Below, in pieces: positions 43,258-52,612 of a DNA stretch of 64,000 nucleotides. A model generated the notes under the pieces. That model was given only the letters and a program-made list of their open reading frames with translations. It made no database searches and had not been told where the DNA came from. The translations under genes were made by a program, and so were the position numbers. This stretch comes from Streptomyces sp. TRM68416. GTDB taxonomy: Bacteria > Actinomycetota > Actinomycetes > Streptomycetales > Streptomycetaceae. Each line of letters begins with the position of its first letter. Position 1 is the stretch's first letter. The DNA lies in NCBI RefSeq assembly GCF_014596915.1, contig NZ_JACVWU010000002.1:248001-312000 (forward strand), in the 5' to 3' direction.

Positions 43258-44253
43258 TCACATCTTCGCCAGGATGTCCACCGAGAACACCAGCGTGGAG
43301 TCCTTCTTGATCTCGCTGCCCTGCGGAGGGTTGTCGCCGTAGCCCAGGTCCGGCGGGACGACGACGAGGACACGGCTGCCGACCTTCTTGCCCGTCAGAC
43401 CCTGCGACCAGCCCTTGACGACCTGCTGCAGGGAGAACGACGCGAGCTGCTTGTTCGTGTACGTCGCGTCGAACTCCTTGCCGCCGTCCCACAGCACGCC
43501 CTTGTACTGCACGAGCACAGTGTCCTCGGCGCCGACCTTCTCCCCGTCGCCCTCCAGGACATAGTTCGCCACCAGCTTCGTCGGCGCGTCGCTGTCGGGG
43601 ATCTCGATGGAGGGCGCCTTGCCGTCGGTGTTGACACCGACCTTGGGCAGGTCGATGTTGTCCTGGGCGACCGGCGTGCCCTCCGCGGAACTCTTGGCGT
43701 TGAACGTGCCCTTCAGGTCCACCACGAACACCAGCGTGTCGGTGCCCTTGATCCCCGCCTGGCTGTTGCCCTGCTCGCCGTAGCCCATCGCCGGCGGCAC
43801 CGCCATCTCCACCCGGCTGCCGACCTTCCGGCCCGCGAGCCCATGACGCCAGCCGTCGATGATGCTGCCCTGGGCGAGCTGGATGACCAGCGGGGTCTTG
43901 CGGTCGTAGGAGTTGTCGAACACCTTCGCCGTGGCCCAGACCTGACCGAGGTAGTGCGCCTGCACATAGTCGTTCTCCGCGACCGTCCGGCCGCTGCCCG
44001 CGATCACCGTCTTCACCGCGAGATCCTTCGACGGATCACCGCTGCCCTTGGCCACGGTCGGCTTCTCGTCGAACTTCGTGCCCGCCGTGATCGCCGGCAG
44101 CGGACCGTCCACAATCTTCGTCGACGGGCCGGCCGACGAGTCCGAGGGCGACACGCTGTCACCGGGCTCGGCGGAATCCGCCTTGTCGTCGCCACACGCG
44201 GCGAGCGTGGCCAGTCCAGCGGGAACGGCAATGAGAAGTGAGCGTCGGCGCAC
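43258..44253 (-). CDS. lipoprotein with two FKBP-type prolyl isomerase domains
   Basis: A 331-residue exported protein. The signal peptide ends in a lipobox with Cys20 (LATLAAC), then a Ser/Asp-rich linker. Two FKBP domains follow, at about residues 90-185 (GWRHGLAGRKVGSRVEM) and 228-330 (GWSQGLTGKKVGSRVLV). It should assist folding of exported proteins at the outer face of the membrane. The GTG at 44253 is used because it gives a proper signal peptide; an upstream frame extension does not. Confidence 0.9.
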   Translation of the reverse strand: MRRRSLLIAVPAGLATLAACGDDKADSAEPGDSVSPSDSSAGPSTKIVDGPLPAITAGTKFDEKPTVAKGSGDPSKDLAVKTVIAGSGRTVAENDYVQAHYLGQVWATAKVFDNSYDRKTPLVIQLAQGSIIDGWRHGLAGRKVGSRVEMAVPPAMGYGEQGNSQAGIKGTDTLVFVVDLKGTFNAKSSAEGTPVAQDNIDLPKVGVNTDGKAPSIEIPDSDAPTKLVANYVLEGDGEKVGAEDTVLVQYKGVLWDGGKEFDATYTNKQLASFSLQQVVKGWSQGLTGKKVGSRVLVVVPPDLGYGDNPPQGSEIKKDSTLVFSVDILAKM

Positions 44254-44316
44254 GGTGGGGGCCTCGTAATCGGTCGATCTTGCAGATGGCGTGCGCGCAA
44301 CTCTACGGCGTGAGAA

Positions 44317-44345
44317 GGGCGCCGTACGGTAAACGTACGGCGCCC
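44317..44345 (-). terminator. hairpin terminator downstream of pafA
   Basis: A perfect 12-bp inverted repeat (GGGCGCCGTACG, 5-nt loop, CGTACGGCGCCC) begins 37 bp after the pafA stop on the minus strand and is followed by TTCTC. Confidence 0.75.
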
Positions 44346-44381
44346 GTGTTGCGTTCCGGCGCTTGGGCCGAAACGCATCGC

Positions 44382-45743
44382 TCACATACCGGCGATCAGC
44401 TTCTCCACCCGGTCGTCCACCGAACGGAACGGGTCCTTGCACAACACGGTGCGCTGCGCCTGGTCGTTGAGCTTCAGATGGACCCAGTCGACGGTGAAGT
44501 CCCGGCGCTGCTCCTGGGCCCTGCGGATGAAGTCACCGCGCAGCCGGGCCCGAGTCGTCTGCGGTGGAACGGACTTGCCCTCGAAGATCTTCAAGTCGTT
44601 GCAGATCCGGGCTGCTTGCCCCTTCCTCTCCAGCAGGTAGTACAGACCGCGACGGCGGTGGATGTCGTGATACGCGAGGTCTATCTGCGCGACCCGCGGA
44701 TGCGACATCGTCATGTTGTGCTTCGCCCGGTACCGCTCGATGAGCTTGTACTTCATCACCCAGTCGATCTCGGTGCCGATCCGGTCCAGATCCTCCGCCT
44801 CGATCGCGTCCAGCGTCCGGCCCCACAGCTCCAGCACCTGCTCCACCGTGCCGGTCCGGATACCGCGACGCTCGCAGAAGTCCACCGCCTTCTCGTAGTA
44901 CTCCCGCTGCACCTCCAGCGCCGACGCCTCCCGGCCACTGGCCAGCCGCACCTTGCGCCGGCCCGTGATGTCGTGACTGACCTCCCGGATCGCCCGGATC
45001 GGGTTCTCCAGCGTCAGGTCCCGCATCACCGTGCCCGCCTCGATCATGCGCAGCACCAGGTCCGTCGCACCGACCTTCAGCAGCATCGTCGTCTCGGACA
45101 TGTTCGAGTCGCCCACGATGACATGCAGCCGCCGGTAGCGCTCCGCGTCCGCGTGCGGCTCATCACGCGTGTTGATGATCGGCCTCGAACGCGTCGTCGC
45201 CGAGGAGACGCCCTCCCAGATGTGCTCGGCCCGCTGACTCACGCAGTACACGGCACCGCGCGGCGTCTGCAGCACCTTGCCCGCACCGCACAGCAACTGG
45301 CGCGTGACAAGGAACGGAATGAGGATGTCCGCGAGCCGGGAGAACTCCCCGTGCCGCGCCACCAGATAGTTCTCGTGACAACCGTAGGAGTTGCCCGCCG
45401 AGTCGGTGTTGTTCTTGAAGAGGTAGACGTCGCCCGCGATTCCCTCCTCGTGCAGGCGTCGTTCGGCGTCCACCAGGAGTCCTTCCAGAATGCGTTCGCC
45501 GGCCTTGTCGTGCGTGACCAGCTCGGTCACGTTGTCACATTCGGGTGTCGCGTATTCCGGATGTGATCCCACGTCTAGATACAGGCGAGCGCCGTTCCGC
45601 AGAAAGACATTGCTGCTGCGGCCCCATGACACGACACGGCGGAAGAGGTACCGCGCCACCTCGTCAGGCGACAGGCGGCGCTGTCCCCTGAACGTGCACG
45701 TGACGCCGTACTCGTTCTCCAGCCCGAAAATGCGGCGGTCCAT
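44382..45743 (-). CDS. pafA: Pup--protein ligase PafA
   Basis: A 453-residue carboxylate-amine ligase. It starts [14 protein letters not shown], with the metal-binding glutamates, and has [18 protein letters not shown] and [13 protein letters not shown]. PafA uses ATP to join the C-terminal glutamate of Pup to lysines of target proteins. It lacks the loop insertion present in Dop, which sits about 5 kb upstream of it in the same orientation. Here pafA is separated from prcA by an MFS/LacI pair. Confidence 0.96.
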   Translation of the reverse strand: MDRRIFGLENEYGVTCTFRGQRRLSPDEVARYLFRRVVSWGRSSNVFLRNGARLYLDVGSHPEYATPECDNVTELVTHDKAGERILEGLLVDAERRLHEEGIAGDVYLFKNNTDSAGNSYGCHENYLVARHGEFSRLADILIPFLVTRQLLCGAGKVLQTPRGAVYCVSQRAEHIWEGVSSATTRSRPIINTRDEPHADAERYRRLHVIVGDSNMSETTMLLKVGATDLVLRMIEAGTVMRDLTLENPIRAIREVSHDITGRRKVRLASGREASALEVQREYYEKAVDFCERRGIRTGTVEQVLELWGRTLDAIEAEDLDRIGTEIDWVMKYKLIERYRAKHNMTMSHPRVAQIDLAYHDIHRRRGLYYLLERKGQAARICNDLKIFEGKSVPPQTTRARLRGDFIRRAQEQRRDFTVDWVHLKLNDQAQRTVLCKDPFRSVDDRVEKLIAGM

Positions 45744-45752
45744 GACTGAACA

Positions 45753-47012
45753 TTACGCCCGATCCCCTGCGCTGAAACGGGGTTCGACGGCACGGTTTGG
45801 ATCATTTTCCGATGAAGCCGCAACAACCGCTCCACCGGCGGACGCTGCCAGAACCCGCCCCGTGGCCAGCAGGACCAGCAACGACACACCCCCCGCGACA
45901 CCCGGAACCGCGAACCCCCACAAGGTCCCGCCCGTCTCCACGACCGGACCCGTCAGCCCCGTACCCACCGACGCCCCCACGGTGAACGTCGTCACAAGCC
46001 AGGAGAACGCCTCGGTGACCGTACCCCGCGGCGCGTGCCGGTCCACCAGCACGAACGCCACCGCGATGACCGGCGCCAGGAACACACCCGACAGCACCGA
46101 CAACAGCACCATCGACACCGTCCCCGGCATCAGCATCAACGGCAGGTAACACACCGCCAGAAGTGCCACCAGCACCGTCAGTCGCCGCGCCGGCTCACCC
46201 GCCCACTGCCGCGCCCCGTACACCAGACCGCCCACCAGCGCACCGAGCCCGAGCCCCGCCATCAGCCAGCCGTACACCGCGTCCCCGCCGTGGTCGTCCG
46301 CGTACGACACCGATGCCACCGTGATCGAACCCAGCGCGATCCCCACGAACAGGAACGCGCCCAGCAGCGCCAGCAGCCCCCGCGAACGCAGCGCGCCCAG
46401 CCAGTGCGCCTCACGCGGCGCCGAACGCCACGCGCGCGAAGGCGGCGAGAGGACCACGGACAGGGCACCGAGCACACCGATGACGTTCAGGACCAGCAGA
46501 GCCGCCTGCGCCGACCACAGCGCCGTGCACAGCGTCACCAGCAGCGGCCCGACCGTGAACATCACCTCCTGCGCCACCGCGTCCATCGCGTACGCCGTGT
46601 GCACCTGGTCCTCCCTGCGCAGGACCGACGGCCACAGCGCCCGCAGACCGCCCTCCAGCGGCGGCGTGAAGAGCCCCGCCGCCGCCACCGCCGCGTACGC
46701 CAGCGGCAACGGCCCGACCCCGACGAACGCGAACACGGCCATCGCCAGCGCCGACAGCACCGCCGCCGGCAACTGCACCCGCGGCTGCCCGTGCAGATCC
46801 ACCAGCCGGCCCAGCAACGGCTGCCCGACGGCATTGGACACGCCGTACACCGCCGCCAGCGCCCCGGCCAGGCTGTACGTACCGCCCTCCGCCCGCACGA
46901 ACAGCACGATCGCGATCGCACCCGTGGCGTTCGGCAACCGGCCCACCAGCGTCCCGGCAAGCAGGCGCGTGGCATGCCTCGCTCTGAGGATCTCCAGATA
47001 CCCCGCGGCCAT
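45753..47012 (-). CDS. MFS transporter
   Basis: A 419-residue protein with about twelve membrane helices and MFS-type loop sequences (GQPLLGRLVDLHGQPR between helices 2 and 3). It may be an exporter; the substrate is unknown. ATG 47012 follows AGGAGAGGG. It ends 10 bp before pafA on the same strand, so pafA could be cotranscribed. A LacI-family regulator is divergent, with 64 bp between the starts. Confidence 0.88.
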   Translation of the reverse strand: MAAGYLEILRARHATRLLAGTLVGRLPNATGAIAIVLFVRAEGGTYSLAGALAAVYGVSNAVGQPLLGRLVDLHGQPRVQLPAAVLSALAMAVFAFVGVGPLPLAYAAVAAAGLFTPPLEGGLRALWPSVLRREDQVHTAYAMDAVAQEVMFTVGPLLVTLCTALWSAQAALLVLNVIGVLGALSVVLSPPSRAWRSAPREAHWLGALRSRGLLALLGAFLFVGIALGSITVASVSYADDHGGDAVYGWLMAGLGLGALVGGLVYGARQWAGEPARRLTVLVALLAVCYLPLMLMPGTVSMVLLSVLSGVFLAPVIAVAFVLVDRHAPRGTVTEAFSWLVTTFTVGASVGTGLTGPVVETGGTLWGFAVPGVAGGVSLLVLLATGRVLAASAGGAVVAASSENDPNRAVEPRFSAGDRA

Positions 47013-47047
47013 GATCCGCCCTCTCCTCGCCGTACCACCGGAAGTTT

Positions 47048-47074
47048 TACGTATAACTTCGCCCGTCATACGTA
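47048..47074. promoter_or_regulatory. inverted repeat in the MFS/LacI divergent promoter
   Basis: TACGTAT-N13-ATACGTA is a perfect 7-bp-arm inverted repeat between the two divergent genes and just before the LacI start codon. It is the obvious candidate operator of the adjacent regulator. Confidence 0.55.
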
Positions 47075-47076
47075 CC

Positions 47077-48138
47077 ATGAGCGCTGTTCACGAGTCCAGA
47101 CGAAAGCGCAGGCACACAGTGGCACGAGGCAGCAGCACCCGCCCCACGAGCCGCGACGTCGCCCACGCCGCCGGCGTCTCCCAAGCCGCCGTCTCCCTCG
47201 TACTCGGCGACAAATGGCGCGGCCGCGTCTCACCCGCCACCGCCGAACGCGTACGCCAAGCCGCCCGCGACCTCGGCTACCGCCCCAACCTCGCCGCCCG
47301 CAACCTCCGCCTCGGCCGCACCCGCACCGTCCTCCTCGTCGTCCCCGCCCTCACCACCGAATTCTTCGCCGGCGTCTACACCGGCGCCGCCCGCATCGCC
47401 GCCACCCACGGCTTCGGCGTCGTCCTCTACCCCTCCCCCGAAGGCATCGGCCCCGCCCGCGACCCCTTCGCCTCCGCCCAAGCCGCCCTCGACGGCGTCA
47501 TCGCCTCCTCCATGGCCGCCGACGCCCTCACCGCCATCCGCGGCGACCAACTCCCCCTCGTCATGCTCGACAGCGACCCCACAGGCAGCCTCGGCGCCGC
47601 CACCGTCAACCTCGACATCGCCGACGGCATACGCCAGATCGCCGACCACCTCCTGGACCTGGGCCACCACCGCTTCCTCCACCTGGCCGCCGACGTACCC
47701 TCCTGGACCTTCGAAGTCCGCGCCCGCGAACTCCACACGCGCCTGAACGCCGCCCCCGGCACCTCCCTGCGGACCGCCCGCGCACCCATCTCCATCGAAG
47801 GCGCCCAGCAAGCGGCCGAAACCGCCCTCTCCACCCCTGGTCCCCGCCCCACCGCCCTCGTCTGCGACGACGACAAACTCGCCGCCGGCGCCTACAAAGC
47901 CGCCCGACGCCTCGGCCTGCGCATCCCCGAGGACCTCTCCGTCACCGGCCTCGACGACCTCGCCCTCGCCACCGCCATCGACCCCGAACTCACCACCGTC
48001 CGCCTCGACGCCGAACTCTTCGGCGAACGCGGCATGAAAGCCCTCCTCGCCGTCCTCGACGGCCGCCCACCCGAAGCCGGCGACATCCCCGTCCACCTCG
48101 TCGTACGCGGCTCCACAGCCCCACCCAGCACCCCCTGA
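47077..48138 (+). CDS. LacI-family transcriptional regulator
   Basis: A 353-residue LacI/GalR regulator. The helix-turn-helix and hinge are at about residues 22-75 (TSRDVAHAAGVSQAAVSLVL and YRPNLAARNLR), followed by a periplasmic-binding-like effector domain (DGVIASSMAAD, LVCDDDKLAAGAYKAARRLG, VTGLDDLALATAIDPELTTV). The ATG at 47077 or the GTG at 47119 may be used. It likely controls itself and the divergent MFS gene through the inverted repeat at 47048-47074. Confidence 0.9.
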   Translation: MSAVHESRRKRRHTVARGSSTRPTSRDVAHAAGVSQAAVSLVLGDKWRGRVSPATAERVRQAARDLGYRPNLAARNLRLGRTRTVLLVVPALTTEFFAGVYTGAARIAATHGFGVVLYPSPEGIGPARDPFASAQAALDGVIASSMAADALTAIRGDQLPLVMLDSDPTGSLGAATVNLDIADGIRQIADHLLDLGHHRFLHLAADVPSWTFEVRARELHTRLNAAPGTSLRTARAPISIEGAQQAAETALSTPGPRPTALVCDDDKLAAGAYKAARRLGLRIPEDLSVTGLDDLALATAIDPELTTVRLDAELFGERGMKALLAVLDGRPPEAGDIPVHLVVRGSTAPPSTP

Positions 48139-48144
48139 AACGCC

Positions 48145-48178
48145 CTGTGCCCCGACCGAGGACTCGGCCGGGGCACAG
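48145..48178. terminator. bidirectional terminator between lacI-type gene and prcA
   Basis: CTGTGCCCCG-A-CCGAG, a 2-nt turn and CTCGG-C-CGGGGCACAG form a 15-bp stem with one A/C mismatch. It lies 7 bp after one stop codon and 30 bp from the other, so it can serve both convergent genes. Confidence 0.8.
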
Positions 48179-48207
48179 CAGGGTGAGGTATGGCAGGTAC
48201 GGGCGGA

Positions 48208-48954
48208 CTACTCCTCGTCGGCCCCCTCGGCACTCTCCGCCTCGGTCGCCGCACCACCGCTCTCCAGCAACCGATCCAGCTGCCGACCCACAATCCGCTT
48301 GAACTTCCGCTGCTGCGGACGCGTACGATCCAGCACCGCAACCTCCAGCCGCTCCGCCGGAATCTCCCGCTGCGTACCGTTCGTATCCCGCGACAACGCC
48401 TGCACAGCCAGCTTCAGCGCCTCCGCAAGACTCATCCCGTCCTGATGACGCTGATCGAGGTAACTGCTGATCTGCTCCGCATTGCCCCCGACCGCAACCG
48501 AACCGTGCTCATCCACGATCGACCCGTCATGCGGCAACCGGTAGATCTGATCACCCTCCGGCGTCTCACCGACCTCGGCGACCACCAGCTCCACCTCGTA
48601 CGGCTTCTCCGCCGCGGAAGAGAAGATCGTGCCGAGGGTCTGGGCATACACGTTCGCAAGACCGCGAGCGGTCACGTCATCCCGGTCGTACGTGTACCCA
48701 CGAAGATCGGCATACCGCACCCCACCGATCCGCAGATTCTCGTACTCGTTGTACTTGCCCGCCGCAGCGAAACCGATCCGGTCATAGATCTCGCTGAACT
48801 TGTGCAGCGCACGGGACGGATTCTCCCCGACGAACACGATGCCGTCGGCATACTGCAGCACAACCAGGCTGCGACCACGCGCAATACCCTTACGGGCATA
48901 CTCCGCCCGATCGGCCATCGCCTGCTGAGGTGAGACATAGAACGGCGTCGACAC
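48208..48954 (-). CDS. prcA: 20S proteasome alpha subunit
   Basis: A 248-residue alpha subunit. It opens with [20 protein letters not shown] (the gate/H0 helix) and contains [16 protein letters not shown]. No N-terminal threonine is exposed, as expected for an alpha subunit. Seven copies form each outer ring of the 20S core. GTG 48954 lies 62 bp after prcB, in the same transcript. Confidence 0.96.
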   Translation of the reverse strand: MSTPFYVSPQQAMADRAEYARKGIARGRSLVVLQYADGIVFVGENPSRALHKFSEIYDRIGFAAAGKYNEYENLRIGGVRYADLRGYTYDRDDVTARGLANVYAQTLGTIFSSAAEKPYEVELVVAEVGETPEGDQIYRLPHDGSIVDEHGSVAVGGNAEQISSYLDQRHQDGMSLAEALKLAVQALSRDTNGTQREIPAERLEVAVLDRTRPQQRKFKRIVGRQLDRLLESGGAATEAESAEGADEE

Positions 48955-49016
48955 CGGTTATCCGTCCCTTTCTGTGGAAGTCACTGCCATCACCAACCAA
49001 GAACCGTGCGCGCCGG

Positions 49017-49862
49017 CTACAGCAACGCCGCCCGCGGCCCGTCCGGCTGCTGCAGACGCCGCTCCAGGATCGAACGAGCGATCTCGGAGGACTCCTCATC
49101 CGTCAGCCGACGGAAACCGTCATCAGTGATCACAGTGACGATCGGGTAGATCCGGCGGGCGACATCAGGACCACCGGTCGCCGAGTCGTCGTCAGCCGCG
49201 TCATACAGAGCCTGCACCACCAACGTCGTGGCCTCGGCCTCACTCAGATCCTCACGGAACAACTTCTTCATCGCGCCCCGCGCGAAGATCGAACCGGAGC
49301 CGGTGGCGGCATACCCCTGCTCCTCGGAACGACCACCGGTCACGTCGTAGGAGAAGATCCGCCCCTTCTCCCGGTCGACGTCGTACCCCGCGAAGAGCGG
49401 CACGACCGCCAGCCCTTGCATGGCCATGCCGAGGTTGGAACGGATCATGGTCGACAGCCGGTTCGCCTTGCCCTCCAGCGAGAGCTGCGCCCCCTCGACC
49501 TTCTCGAAGTGCTCCAGCTCCAACTGGAACAGCTTCACCATCTCCACCGCGAGACCCGCGGTACCCGCGATACCGACGGCCGAGTACTCATCGGCAGGGA
49601 AGACCTTCTCGATGTCACGCTGCGCGATCACATTCCCCATCGTCGCGCGCCGGTCACCGGCCAGCACCACACCACCCGGGAACGTCACCGCCACGATCGT
49701 GGTGCCGTGCGGCGCCTCGATCACACCCTGCGTGGGCGGCAGTTGACGCTTCCCCGGCAGCAGCTCCGGCTGGTGCTCCGAGAGAAAATCCATGAAGGAC
49801 GAGGACCCAGGCGTCAGGAAGGCAGCTGGTAGACGCCCGGTGCTACGAGTGTTGGCTTCCAC
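49017..49862 (-). CDS. prcB: 20S proteasome beta subunit (precursor)
   Basis: A 281-residue precursor. Cleavage in [14 protein letters not shown] would expose Thr54 as the N-terminal nucleophile after a 53-residue propeptide. Conserved GDRRATMGN and the catalytic Lys/Asp environment follow. Beta subunits form the two inner rings that degrade pupylated proteins. The GTG at 49862 follows GGAAGGA. The first 49 bp of the gene overlap the end of the endonuclease VII-like gene in another frame, which implies coupled translation. Confidence 0.96.
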   Translation of the reverse strand: MEANTRSTGRLPAAFLTPGSSSFMDFLSEHQPELLPGKRQLPPTQGVIEAPHGTTIVAVTFPGGVVLAGDRRATMGNVIAQRDIEKVFPADEYSAVGIAGTAGLAVEMVKLFQLELEHFEKVEGAQLSLEGKANRLSTMIRSNLGMAMQGLAVVPLFAGYDVDREKGRIFSYDVTGGRSEEQGYAATGSGSIFARGAMKKLFREDLSEAEATTLVVQALYDAADDDSATGGPDVARRIYPIVTVITDDGFRRLTDEESSEIARSILERRLQQPDGPRAALL

Positions 49863-50407
49863 GCGATTCCTTCCAAGTAAGCGGCGGCCCGGCGGACGGC
49901 GTCGGGGTCGTCTCCCAACTTGCCGATGGCCGAATTGCAGTTGAAGCACAGTACGCCACGGACCTTACCCGTCTCGTGGCAATGATCCACATGCACGGCC
50001 GGAGCCTTCAGGCAGATCACGCAGAGCCCCATCTGAGAGGCGACCATCTCGTCACGCTCAGCTTCGGTGAGGCCGTAGTGGCGCTTGAGGTGACCAGCCC
50101 GCCCGTCGGCTGCCTTGCACGCTTTGCATCGGCTCGCGAGCCCATCCGGAGCGCTGGTCTTCTCGTGCCAGGCGCTGTGCGGCTTCACCTCACGACACCC
50201 TCGACAGTATTTGTGCCCCTCGGGCACATCGCCCTTGCGATGAACCTCCAGGCCCCGCGCCTGCCTACGCTCGCGGTATTGCTCTGCCTGGCATTCACGG
50301 CAGTAGGCCTGAAGGCCGTCTCGCATCGCCTTGTTGCTGGCGAAGGATGCTCGCGGCTTGGTCGCGCCGCACCGCGAGCAACGCTTCCCCTCTTGCGCGT
50401 CAGTCAC
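49814..50407 (-). CDS. endonuclease VII-like HNH/zinc protein between pup and prcB
   Basis: A 197-residue protein. The N-terminal half has two zinc-ribbon-like units (C10/C13 with C36/C39, and C68/C71 with C94/C97). The C-terminal half matches the recombination endonuclease VII family: C129/C132, the catalytic [12 protein letters not shown] (D141, H142, H144) and C154/C157. Such nucleases cut branched DNA or nick DNA. Its placement 41 bp after pup and overlapping prcB by 49 bp shows it belongs to the pup-prcBA transcript. A role linking protein turnover to DNA damage is conceivable but speculative. The GTG at 50407 follows GGAG. Confidence 0.85.
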   Translation of the reverse strand: MTDAQEGKRCSRCGATKPRASFASNKAMRDGLQAYCRECQAEQYRERRQARGLEVHRKGDVPEGHKYCRGCREVKPHSAWHEKTSAPDGLASRCKACKAADGRAGHLKRHYGLTEAERDEMVASQMGLCVICLKAPAVHVDHCHETGKVRGVLCFNCNSAIGKLGDDPDAVRRAAAYLEGIAWKPTLVAPGVYQLPS

Positions 50408-50448
50408 CCACCCGCTCCGTCCACCTTCGATCCGAAGGTCAAATGACC

Positions 50449-50667
50449 CTACTGGCCACCCTTTTGAACGAAGCTTCGAACGAAGTCCTCGGCGTTCTCC
50501 TCCAAGACATCGTCGATCTCGTCCAGGACCGAGTCCACGTCATCGCTCAGCTTCTCGTGCCGCTCCTTGAGGTCCTCCGAGCCCTGCGCCTCCGCAGTCT
50601 GCTCCTCGACCTCCTCGGTGGAGCGCGTGGCCTTCTGCTGTCCGCCGCCGGTGTCCTTGGTTGCCAT
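50449..50667 (-). CDS. pup: prokaryotic ubiquitin-like protein Pup
   Basis: A 72-residue, highly charged, intrinsically disordered modifier with helical coil segments that bind the ARC coiled coil and the C-terminus VRSFVQKGGQ. The final residue is Gln, so Dop must deamidate it to Glu before PafA can ligate it. ATG 50667 gives the conserved MATKDTGGGQQ. Confidence 0.97.
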   Translation of the reverse strand: MATKDTGGGQQKATRSTEEVEEQTAEAQGSEDLKERHEKLSDDVDSVLDEIDDVLEENAEDFVRSFVQKGGQ

Positions 50668-50761
50668 AACCCTCACCCCGCTCAGTTCGCCCGACATGGT
50701 CGCCAGGTCGGCATTCCTGCCGATCGGTGATGATCAGACCCTACAAGCCCGGTCTGACATC

Positions 50762-50792
50762 GGCCCCGCACTTTCCACAACGTGCGGGGGCC
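50762..50792 (-). terminator. hairpin between dop and pup
   Basis: GGCCCCGCAC, a 10-nt loop and GTGCGGGG(G)CC begin 75 bp after the dop stop on the minus strand. If it functions, pup-prcBA is transcribed from its own promoter in the remaining 95 bp. Confidence 0.6.
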
Positions 50793-50866
50793 ATCTCGAT
50801 GATTCCCGGACGGGCGGTTTTCCCACCCTGTCCGGCCCCCTGATTCCGTGGGTTCCGTGTACCCGT

Positions 50867-52378
50867 TCAGCCGCCGGACAGCACCCTGACCAGGTCTTCC
50901 GCGGTGCGGCAGCGGTCGAGGAGCTCCTTGACGTGATTACGCGTTCCGCGAAGCGGTTCGAGGGTTGGGACGCGCTGGAGGGAATCGCGTCCCGGGAGGT
51001 CGAAGATGACGGAGTCCCAGGAGGCGGCGGCGACGTCGTCGGCGTACTGCTCCAGGCAGCGGCCGCGGAAGTAGGCGCGGGTGTCCTCCGGGGGCTTGGC
51101 GCAGGCTCGCTCGACCTCGGCCTCGGTGAGGAGTCGTTTGATGCGGCCGCGGGCGGCGAGGCGGTTGTAGAGGCCCTTCTCGGCGCGTACGTCGGCGTAC
51201 TGGAGGTCGAGGAGGTGGAGCTTGGCGGCGTCCCAGTCGAGGCCGTCGCGGCGCCGGTAGCCCTCCATGAGTTCGCGTTTGGCGACCCAGTCGAGTTCGC
51301 CGGCGAGGCTCATGGGGTCGTTCTCCAGGCGGTTGAGGGTGTCCTCCCAGCGGGTGAGGATGTCCTTGGTCTGTTCGTCGGCGTCGGCGCCGAAGCGTTC
51401 CTCGACGTATTTGCGGGAGAGCTCGTAGTACTCCATCTGGAGTTGGACGGCGGTGAGTGTGCGGCCGCTGCGCAGCGTGACGAGGCGCTGGAGGGTGGGG
51501 TCGTGGGAGACCTGGTGGAGGGTGCGGACGGGCTGGTCCACGGCCAGGTCGACGGCGATGAAGCCGTCTTCGATCATGGAGAGGACGAGGGCTGTGGTGC
51601 CGAGTTTGAGGTAGGTGGAGATCTCGGAGAGGTTGGCGTCGCCGATGATCACGTGCAGGCGGCGGTACTTCTCGGCGTCGGCGTGCGGCTCGTCGCGGGT
51701 GTTGATGATCGGGCGTTTCAGCGTCGTCTCCAGGCCGACCTCGACTTCGAAGTAGTCGGCGCGCTGGCTGAGCTGGAAGCCGTGTTCGTGGCCGTCCTGG
51801 CCGATGCCGACGCGGCCGGCTCCGGCGAAGACCTGGCGGGAGACGAAGAAGGGGGTGAGGTGGCGCACGATGTCGGAGAAGGGGGTTTCCCGCTTCATCA
51901 GGTAGTTCTCGTGCGTGCCGTAGGAGGCGCCTTTGTTGTCGGTGTTGTTCTTGTAGAGGTGGATGGGCTGGGCGCCGGGGAGCTGGGCGGCGCGGTCGGC
52001 GGCTTCGGCCATGATGCGTTCGCCGGCCTTGTCCCAGAGGACGGCGTCGCGGGGGTTGGTGACTTCGGGGGAGCTGTATTCGGGGTGTGCGTGGTCGACG
52101 TAGAGGCGCGCTCCGTTGGTGAGGATGACGTTGGCCAGGCCGATGTCCTCGTCGGTGAGCTGGCTGGCGTCGGCGGCCTCGCGGGCGAGGTCGAAGCCTC
52201 GGGCGTCCCGCAGGGGGTTTTCCTCTTCGAAGTCCCAGCGGGCCCGGCGGGCCCGGTGCATCGCCGCTGCGTAGGCGTTGACGATCTGGGACGAGGTGAG
52301 CATGGCATTGGCGTTGGGGTGGCCGGGGACGGAGATCCCGTATTCCGTCTCGATGCCCATTACTCGCCGTACGGTCAT
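50867..52378 (-). CDS. dop: Pup deamidase/depupylase Dop
   Basis: A 503-residue homologue of PafA, starting [14 protein letters not shown]. It has the extra loop around residues 40-80 ([19 protein letters not shown]) that marks Dop, plus [19 protein letters not shown] and [13 protein letters not shown]. It converts the C-terminal Gln of Pup to Glu and removes Pup from substrates. ATG 52378 follows GGAGG. It is transcribed separately from arc, given the terminator at 52571-52603. Confidence 0.96.
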   Translation of the reverse strand: MTVRRVMGIETEYGISVPGHPNANAMLTSSQIVNAYAAAMHRARRARWDFEEENPLRDARGFDLAREAADASQLTDEDIGLANVILTNGARLYVDHAHPEYSSPEVTNPRDAVLWDKAGERIMAEAADRAAQLPGAQPIHLYKNNTDNKGASYGTHENYLMKRETPFSDIVRHLTPFFVSRQVFAGAGRVGIGQDGHEHGFQLSQRADYFEVEVGLETTLKRPIINTRDEPHADAEKYRRLHVIIGDANLSEISTYLKLGTTALVLSMIEDGFIAVDLAVDQPVRTLHQVSHDPTLQRLVTLRSGRTLTAVQLQMEYYELSRKYVEERFGADADEQTKDILTRWEDTLNRLENDPMSLAGELDWVAKRELMEGYRRRDGLDWDAAKLHLLDLQYADVRAEKGLYNRLAARGRIKRLLTEAEVERACAKPPEDTRAYFRGRCLEQYADDVAAASWDSVIFDLPGRDSLQRVPTLEPLRGTRNHVKELLDRCRTAEDLVRVLSGG

Positions 52379-52570
52379 GCGGCCCTCCTTGCCCGGCGGC
52401 GCCCTCGGTCGGGGGCGGCGCTCAAGTACCGCTGGCGCTCCGGTGCGTGTGCGGTGCCCGTCCCCGCACTGCGCGACTCGGCGGTAGGAAAGAGCCTAGA
52501 GCGCCTTTGCGCTGGTGGGGAGATCATTTGCGTCTTTGCCTTGGTTGGGTGGTGGCCGGAAAAGCAGTCG

Positions 52571-52603
52571 GCTGCGGGTGCCCGGTGGGGGCACCCGCAG
52601 CCG
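52571..52603 (-). terminator. intrinsic terminator of arc
   Basis: GGCTGCGGGTGCC, a 7-nt loop and GGCACCCGCAGCC form a perfect 13-bp stem 9 bp after the arc stop, followed on the minus strand by GACTGCTTTT. Confidence 0.85.
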
Positions 52604-52612
52604 CCCTGGTTT

